NCBI GenBank assembly: GCA_038532435.1
Contig: JBCBAP010000013.1
Coordinates: 1 to 64,000, forward strand
Length of the DNA stretch: 64,000 nt
From: JBCBAP01 sp038532435
GTDB taxonomy: Bacteria > Pseudomonadota > Alphaproteobacteria > Rhodobacterales > Rhodobacteraceae
Direction of reading: 5' to 3'
Every line of letters starts with the position of its first letter. Positions within the stretch are counted from its first letter, which is position 1. Both the position numbers and the translations under genes were made by a program. Of the stretch, positions 60,662-64,000 are shown piece after piece. The notes below the pieces were generated by a model that saw only the letters and a list, made by a program, of their open reading frames with translations, ran no database searches and was not told the origin of the DNA.

Positions 60662-61117
60662 ATGCATCGCGTCCCCCTGCCCGCGCTGGTGCTCGGCTTT
60701 TCGGGCCTCATCCCCTTTGTGATCGGCGCATTGATGACGCTTGTCCCTGCTGGGACGATACCGCTCTTCGGCCTGTTTCCGTCGACGCCGGAGGGGGGCG
60801 TAGCGCTGCTCGAGCGTTACGGGACGATCATCCTCGCCTTCATGGCGGGGTGCCTGTGGGGGTTTGCCTCCCGTCATGGGCGCAAACCGTCCTGGATCGA
60901 GCTTGCCCTGACCGTGGTGGTGCCGGTCGCGGTGTTCCTTCTGCTTGGCGATGATCCGGGGCGGAACTGCTCGCTTCTCGCCTTCGCCTTCGCGCTCCTG
61001 CTCGGCCTCGACGCGTGGTTCGCGCGGCAGGTGATCGTCGTCTACTGGTGGATGCATCTGCGGATCCCGCTCACGATCGTCGTGACGCTCTGCCTTTTCA
61101 TCGGAGCCTCCGCGTGA
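60662..61117 (+). CDS. DUF3429 membrane protein
   Basis: 151 residues with five predicted helices (about 7-25, 45-65, 75-90, 95-110 and 120-145). DUF3429-like pattern: LPALVLGFSGLIPFVIGALM and LAFMAGCLWGFASRHGRK, then WFARQVIVVYWWMHLRIPLTIVV. Function unknown. Its stop overlaps the following methyltransferase start (GTGA), indicating translation coupling, in a unit ispH-DUF3429-methyltransferase-rnhA. Confidence 0.88.
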   Translation: MHRVPLPALVLGFSGLIPFVIGALMTLVPAGTIPLFGLFPSTPEGGVALLERYGTIILAFMAGCLWGFASRHGRKPSWIELALTVVVPVAVFLLLGDDPGRNCSLLAFAFALLLGLDAWFARQVIVVYWWMHLRIPLTIVVTLCLFIGASA

Positions 61118-61704
61118 CCGACCGTAAGACAATCGATGTCTACGACGCCCGGGCAGCCGACTATGCGGCGCGGTTTGGCGCGCCGCGTCCCGATCCCCGG
61201 CTCGACGCGTTCATCGCCGCACTGCCGGCGGGCGGGCACGTGCTCGACCTGGGCTGCGGCCCGGGAAAGGCAGCGGCGGTCATGGTCGCGGCGGGCCTGC
61301 AGGTCACGGCCCTCGACGCATCAGCGGAGATGGCGCGGCTCGCCCGTGAACAGCACGGTATCGAGGTCACGGTCGCGGGTTTCGATGCAATCGAGGGGGA
61401 AGCCCTCTTCGACGGGGTCTGGGCGAGCTTCAGCCTCCTCCACGCGGAACGGGAGGACATGCCCCGCCACCTCGCTGCCCTGCACCGGGCGCTGAAACCT
61501 GGCGGGCGGCTGATGCTGGGCCTGAAGCGCGGCGCGGGCACCCACAGGGACGGGATCGGACGGCGATATACGTTCTATGAGACCGAGGACCTCGCCCCCC
61601 TGCTCGCAACCGCCGGGTTCACCGTGACAGAGACGGAGCTCGGCGAGGAGGCGGGCCTCGACGGCACCGTCTCCCCCTGGATCATCACCCACGCCCATGC
61701 CTGA
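61114..61704 (+). CDS. Class I SAM-dependent methyltransferase
   Basis: 196 residues starting at GTG 61114 overlapping the DUF3429 stop. Motif I HVLDLGCGPGKAAAVMV is at about residues 42-58, post I TALDAS and later FDGVWASFSLLHA and LKPGGRLMLGLK. A typical small Methyltransf_11/25 protein without a substrate signature. The stop overlaps the rnhA start by eight bases, so it is coupled with rnhA. Substrate cannot be inferred from sequence. Confidence 0.9.
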   Translation: MTDRKTIDVYDARAADYAARFGAPRPDPRLDAFIAALPAGGHVLDLGCGPGKAAAVMVAAGLQVTALDASAEMARLAREQHGIEVTVAGFDAIEGEALFDGVWASFSLLHAEREDMPRHLAALHRALKPGGRLMLGLKRGAGTHRDGIGRRYTFYETEDLAPLLATAGFTVTETELGEEAGLDGTVSPWIITHAHA

Positions 61705-62149
61705 GCTCTTCGCCTTCACCGACGGTGCCTGCTCCGGCAATCCCGGCCCGGGAGGCTGGGGCGTCCTGTTGCAGGCCCGCGCCGGCGCGGCAGTCGTCAA
61801 GGAACGCGAGCTTTCGGGTGGCGCGCCCGACACGACCAACAACCGCATGGAACTGATGGCCGCGATCACCGCGCTTGAGACGCTTGAACGCCCGAGCAAG
61901 GTGACCATCATCACCGACTCGACCTACGTGAAAGACGGCCTGACCAAGTGGATCCACGGATGGAAGCGGAACGGCTGGCGCACCGCCTCGAAGAAGCCGG
62001 TCAAGAACGCGGAACTCTGGCAGCGCCTCGATGCCGCCCAAGACCGCCACGAGGTGCACTGGCAGTGGGTCAAGGGGCACGCCGGCCACCCGGAAAACGA
62101 ACGCGCCGACGAACTCGCCCGATCTGGAATGGCCCCGTTCAAGCCGTAG
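61697..62149 (+). CDS. rnhA: Ribonuclease HI
   Basis: 150 residues. Catalytic residues: Asp in LFAFTDGACSGNPGPGG, Glu in NNRMELMAA, Asp in ITDSTYVKDGL and the His/Asp of VKGHAGHPENERADELA. It removes RNA from DNA-RNA hybrids. Start overlaps the methyltransferase end by eight bases. The AT-rich island begins directly after its stop. Confidence 0.95.
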   Translation: MPELFAFTDGACSGNPGPGGWGVLLQARAGAAVVKERELSGGAPDTTNNRMELMAAITALETLERPSKVTIITDSTYVKDGLTKWIHGWKRNGWRTASKKPVKNAELWQRLDAAQDRHEVHWQWVKGHAGHPENERADELARSGMAPFKP

Positions 62150-62241
62150 AGCCTGCGCGAACGGCATGGCCTCAATGCGGACTTTGCTGCCTTTCGCTGC
62201 AGCTGTACCAATAGCTGCTTACAGATTAGAGGTTGCAGTCC

Positions 62242-63228
62242 TTAAAAGCGGATTTCGTCGTATAGTTCAGTCAATTTTGTAGCGCCGGGAAGGGCACCGG
62301 CCGGCAACGGTAGATTGGTTACTGTGAACAGATTGAGAATATCCTCCCTGTCCATGAACATGATTTGACTTCTTTTGGAGGCATCTAGCTTTTGGCCAAG
62401 CCAGTTCTTAGCTTGTTTCGTAATTTCGCCACCAGCAACGATGAATGCGTGATCAACGAGTGCTTTCTTATTTGTCTCAGGATCAAAAATTTCGTGGCCC
62501 AACATCATCAAAACCTGCTGATATATCTCAGAGATGTTTCTGTTGCTGCCTTTGGTCATTCCTGCCGCGTCGAGTTTCCCTTTCTTAGCTTGGATCCCGA
62601 AGTAAAGGACGTGCTGCGTCGGAAGGATGTATCGCATCCAAATGTCTTTGCCATACTCTAAAGCCTTGTCCTTGTGCCCCGCTGCTTGAATGCGGTGAAA
62701 ACCCAACTGCCGGAATAGCGGTAGTAGCACATCCTCTATCAGTGCGTCTTCCGAACACTTATCGAGATATTCGCTCAGAGCATCACGCCGTTGCAGTTCT
62801 ATCGGTGTGAATGGCCGATGGGGGTTCGCTGCTTGGGAGATTGTCTTTGTGTCAATGTGCCTGATGTAGAGAAGGTCATCTTCTCCATAGTAGGCTTCGA
62901 AAGCTTCGCGCGAGAGGGGCTTGTTAATGTGCTCGAGCGCTAGGCTGCGATCAGGGTCATCTTCGTCAGCGTCAGCCTTGTGCATAAGAACACGAAAAAC
63001 ATGCACAAATCGCTCCGGTAGAACGTATGGTCCCGATGATGGTTCAGCCAATAGTTCAGTAAGTACATCGAATGTCCAAGCCCAGCGTGTCGAGCCATCG
63101 TGTGCATAGTCCATGTCGCATTCTTCGAAGAACCGCGTGATATTGCTGCCTGAGCGATATGGGAAGTACGGCGGATCGCCGTTTACGGATTCAGCTAAAA
63201 TTCGCAAGTTCCTATCTCTGAATTTCAC
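62242..63228 (-). CDS. AbiJ-N-terminal-like plus PD-(D/E)XK nuclease-like protein, candidate defence gene
   Basis: 328 residues starting at GTG 63228 (AAGG six bases upstream; no upstream ATG). Residues 10-60 carry AESVNGDPPYFPYRSGS, FFEEC and DGSTRW, which resemble AbiJ-type N-terminal domains linked to phage-infection defence. Residues about 160-290 resemble a restriction-endonuclease-like fold: Glu165, Glu191-Tyr-Gly-Lys-Asp195 and Gln213-Ala-Lys215 (a D-[EQ]xK arrangement), then a helical QIYQQVL-type segment (actual SEIYQQVLMM) and AFIVAGGEITKQAKNWL as in nuclease families. AT-rich and differing from its neighbours, with rnhA behind and membrane/fmt genes ahead, it looks horizontally acquired. 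Function is inferred. Confidence 0.7.
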   Translation of the reverse strand: MKFRDRNLRILAESVNGDPPYFPYRSGSNITRFFEECDMDYAHDGSTRWAWTFDVLTELLAEPSSGPYVLPERFVHVFRVLMHKADADEDDPDRSLALEHINKPLSREAFEAYYGEDDLLYIRHIDTKTISQAANPHRPFTPIELQRRDALSEYLDKCSEDALIEDVLLPLFRQLGFHRIQAAGHKDKALEYGKDIWMRYILPTQHVLYFGIQAKKGKLDAAGMTKGSNRNISEIYQQVLMMLGHEIFDPETNKKALVDHAFIVAGGEITKQAKNWLGQKLDASKRSQIMFMDREDILNLFTVTNLPLPAGALPGATKLTELYDEIRF

Positions 63229-63320
63229 ACGTAGCCTTGTTTAAGCTGGCACATCGCGTTGGATACGGCAAATTGACGTTCATGCAATTCGTAGCATTTG
63301 TCAAAGTGGGCTCAAGGCCC

Positions 63321-63342
63321 CAGCCGCTAAAAACAGCCGCTA
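63321..63342. repeat. Nine-base direct repeat at the island edge
   Basis: CAGCCGCTA occurs at 63321-63329 and 63334-63342, separated by AAAA, just before the end of the small membrane gene. It may be a duplication left by insertion of the AT-rich island, but so short a repeat can arise by chance. Confidence 0.3.
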
Positions 63343-63345
63343 GCG

Positions 63346-63591
63346 CTACTTGCGTCGACGGTAGTGGGTGGGGACGATGACGAGGGCGCCGACGGAAGCG
63401 ATGATCGCGTTCAGACCCGGGGAGCCAAAGCTGATCCGGAACATCACCGTGATCATGAAGAAAAAGACGGCGCCGCCGATGCAGATGATCATCGAGGGCA
63501 GGATGCCGTTGCGGGTGAAGCCCGCGCGTTCTGAGACGTAGCCAACAACGCCCGCAATCACGATCGCACCGAAGAATGCGAAGAAGCCCAT
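63346..63591 (-). CDS. Small membrane protein, GlsB/YeaQ/YmgE-like
   Basis: 81 residues with three hydrophobic helices (about 4-18, 30-47 and 56-74). Glycine-rich GAIVIAGVVGYVSERAGF and the helix IICIGGAVFFFMI followed by AIIASVGALVIVP resemble the GlsB/YeaQ/YmgE (transglycosylase-associated) family pattern and length. It starts one base after the fmt stop, so it is likely co-transcribed with fmt. The family assignment is by pattern only and the function is unknown. Confidence 0.7.
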   Translation of the reverse strand: MGFFAFFGAIVIAGVVGYVSERAGFTRNGILPSMIICIGGAVFFFMITVMFRISFGSPGLNAIIASVGALVIVPTHYRRRK

Positions 63592-63592
63592 C

Positions 63593-64000
63593 TCAATTCT
63601 CCCCTAGCCGTGCGCCCGCGGGCAGCGGTGTGCCGCGCTGGAACGTTTCCGCATCCTGCACGCCCTTGCCCGCCCGTTGAAGGGCCAAAATCTCGACCGC
63701 GCCATCGCCGCACCCCACCCGGAGCGGATCCAGTGCCACGTCACCCGGCGGCAGGGAGCCTTTTGCGATGCGGGAGGCGAGCAGCTTCAGGCGCGCACCC
63801 TCATGGACCGTCCAGGCCCCCGGGAACGGGCTGAGGCCGCGGATCTGCCGGTCGATCTCGATGGCTGGACGGGTCCAGTCGAGTGCTGCCTCGGCCTTGT
63901 CGATCTTGTGGGCGTAGGTCACGCCCTCCACCGGTTGTGGCTCCGGCGTCAGTTCACCATAGCTGTCCAGTGCCTCGACGATCAGACGGGCGCCGAGCGC
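63593..64000 (-). CDS. fmt: Methionyl-tRNA formyltransferase, C-terminal part (runs off window)
   Basis: Only the last ~135 codons are in the window. They include ALDSYGELTPEPQP, VEGVTYAHKIDKAEA and DWTRPAIEIDRQIRGLSPFPGAW, the Fmt C-terminal region that binds initiator tRNA, and end with LPAGARLGEN. The gene formylates Met-tRNA(fMet). It continues beyond position 64000 on the minus strand, with the catalytic N-terminal domain missing here. In the usual order def/fmt lie together, so def is expected just beyond the edge. Confidence 0.93.
   Translation of the reverse strand, partial: ALGARLIVEALDSYGELTPEPQPVEGVTYAHKIDKAEAALDWTRPAIEIDRQIRGLSPFPGAWTVHEGARLKLLASRIAKGSLPPGDVALDPLRVGCGDGAVEILALQRAGKGVQDAETFQRGTPLPAGARLGEN

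Noticed and set aside
1..64000. CRISPR array, rRNA genes, intact transposases or prophage genes
   Set aside because: No regularly spaced repeats, rRNA-like sequence or transposase/integrase motifs were seen while reading both strands by eye.

Overview
The window is GC-rich (by eye roughly two thirds G+C) and almost fully coding. Its gene order is that of an alphaproteobacterium of the order Rhodobacterales. The signs are the chvI-chvG-hprK-rapZ-EIIA-ptsH block opposite an ATP-dependent pckA, the rpoZ-rel-DUF2062-pdxJ-acpS-lepB-rnc-era-DUF1491-recO operon, the twin-transmembrane protein/pduO/etfBA block, a TrgB-type protein next to cysK, a methylsuccinyl-CoA dehydrogenase of the ethylmalonyl-CoA pathway, and a ChrR/RpoE-type singlet-oxygen cluster.

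Layout. 1-3258: CHRD-domain protein, small membrane protein and an unrecognised ORF, divergent from a TetR regulator with a perfect operator-like palindrome; then about 400 bp without a recognisable gene. 3259-10907: a six-gene leftward operon (ProX/ProV/ProW-type betaine-class ABC transporter, Asp/Glu-racemase-like protein, DegT aminotransferase, D-cysteine-desulfhydrase/cysteate-lyase-like enzyme) divergent from a LysR regulator; its permease carries an unusual DUF2628-like N-terminal domain. 11384-13879: tRNA-Ser(GGA), cysK and a TrgB-like Nudix fusion. 14012-22604: photo-oxidative stress cluster. chrR, a DUF6134 protein and an SDR run rightward; photolyase, FAD oxidase, DUF1365, CFA synthase, GPH transporter and a small protein run leftward. 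Both arms start from promoters matching TGATCC-N16-CGTA, but no rpoE is present in the window. 22699-29775: desulfurase-like protein, acuI, DUF1326 and DUF2182 opposite a FadR-type regulator, then an M48 protease/DUF898 pair. 29854-39188: parC, SDR, twin-TM protein/pduO, etfBA, DUF6473, hbd, yceI, cytochrome b561. 39193-46375: PTS-type regulatory block with ChvGI opposite pckA and a DUF429 protein. 46501-49730: TauE exporter, mcd, META lipoprotein. 49694-58983: long housekeeping operon from rpoZ to recO, with folK upstream. 59062-62149: NYN protein, ispH, DUF3429, methyltransferase, rnhA. 62150-63345: an AT-rich island with one gene. 63346-64000: small membrane protein and the end of fmt.

The two most interesting items are the apparently orphan ChrR with its two matching sigma-E promoters, and the AT-rich island gene. 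The latter seems to join an AbiJ-N-terminal-like domain to a PD-(D/E)XK nuclease domain and is a candidate anti-phage gene. All functional statements come from reading the sequence and recalling family features; no database search was run.
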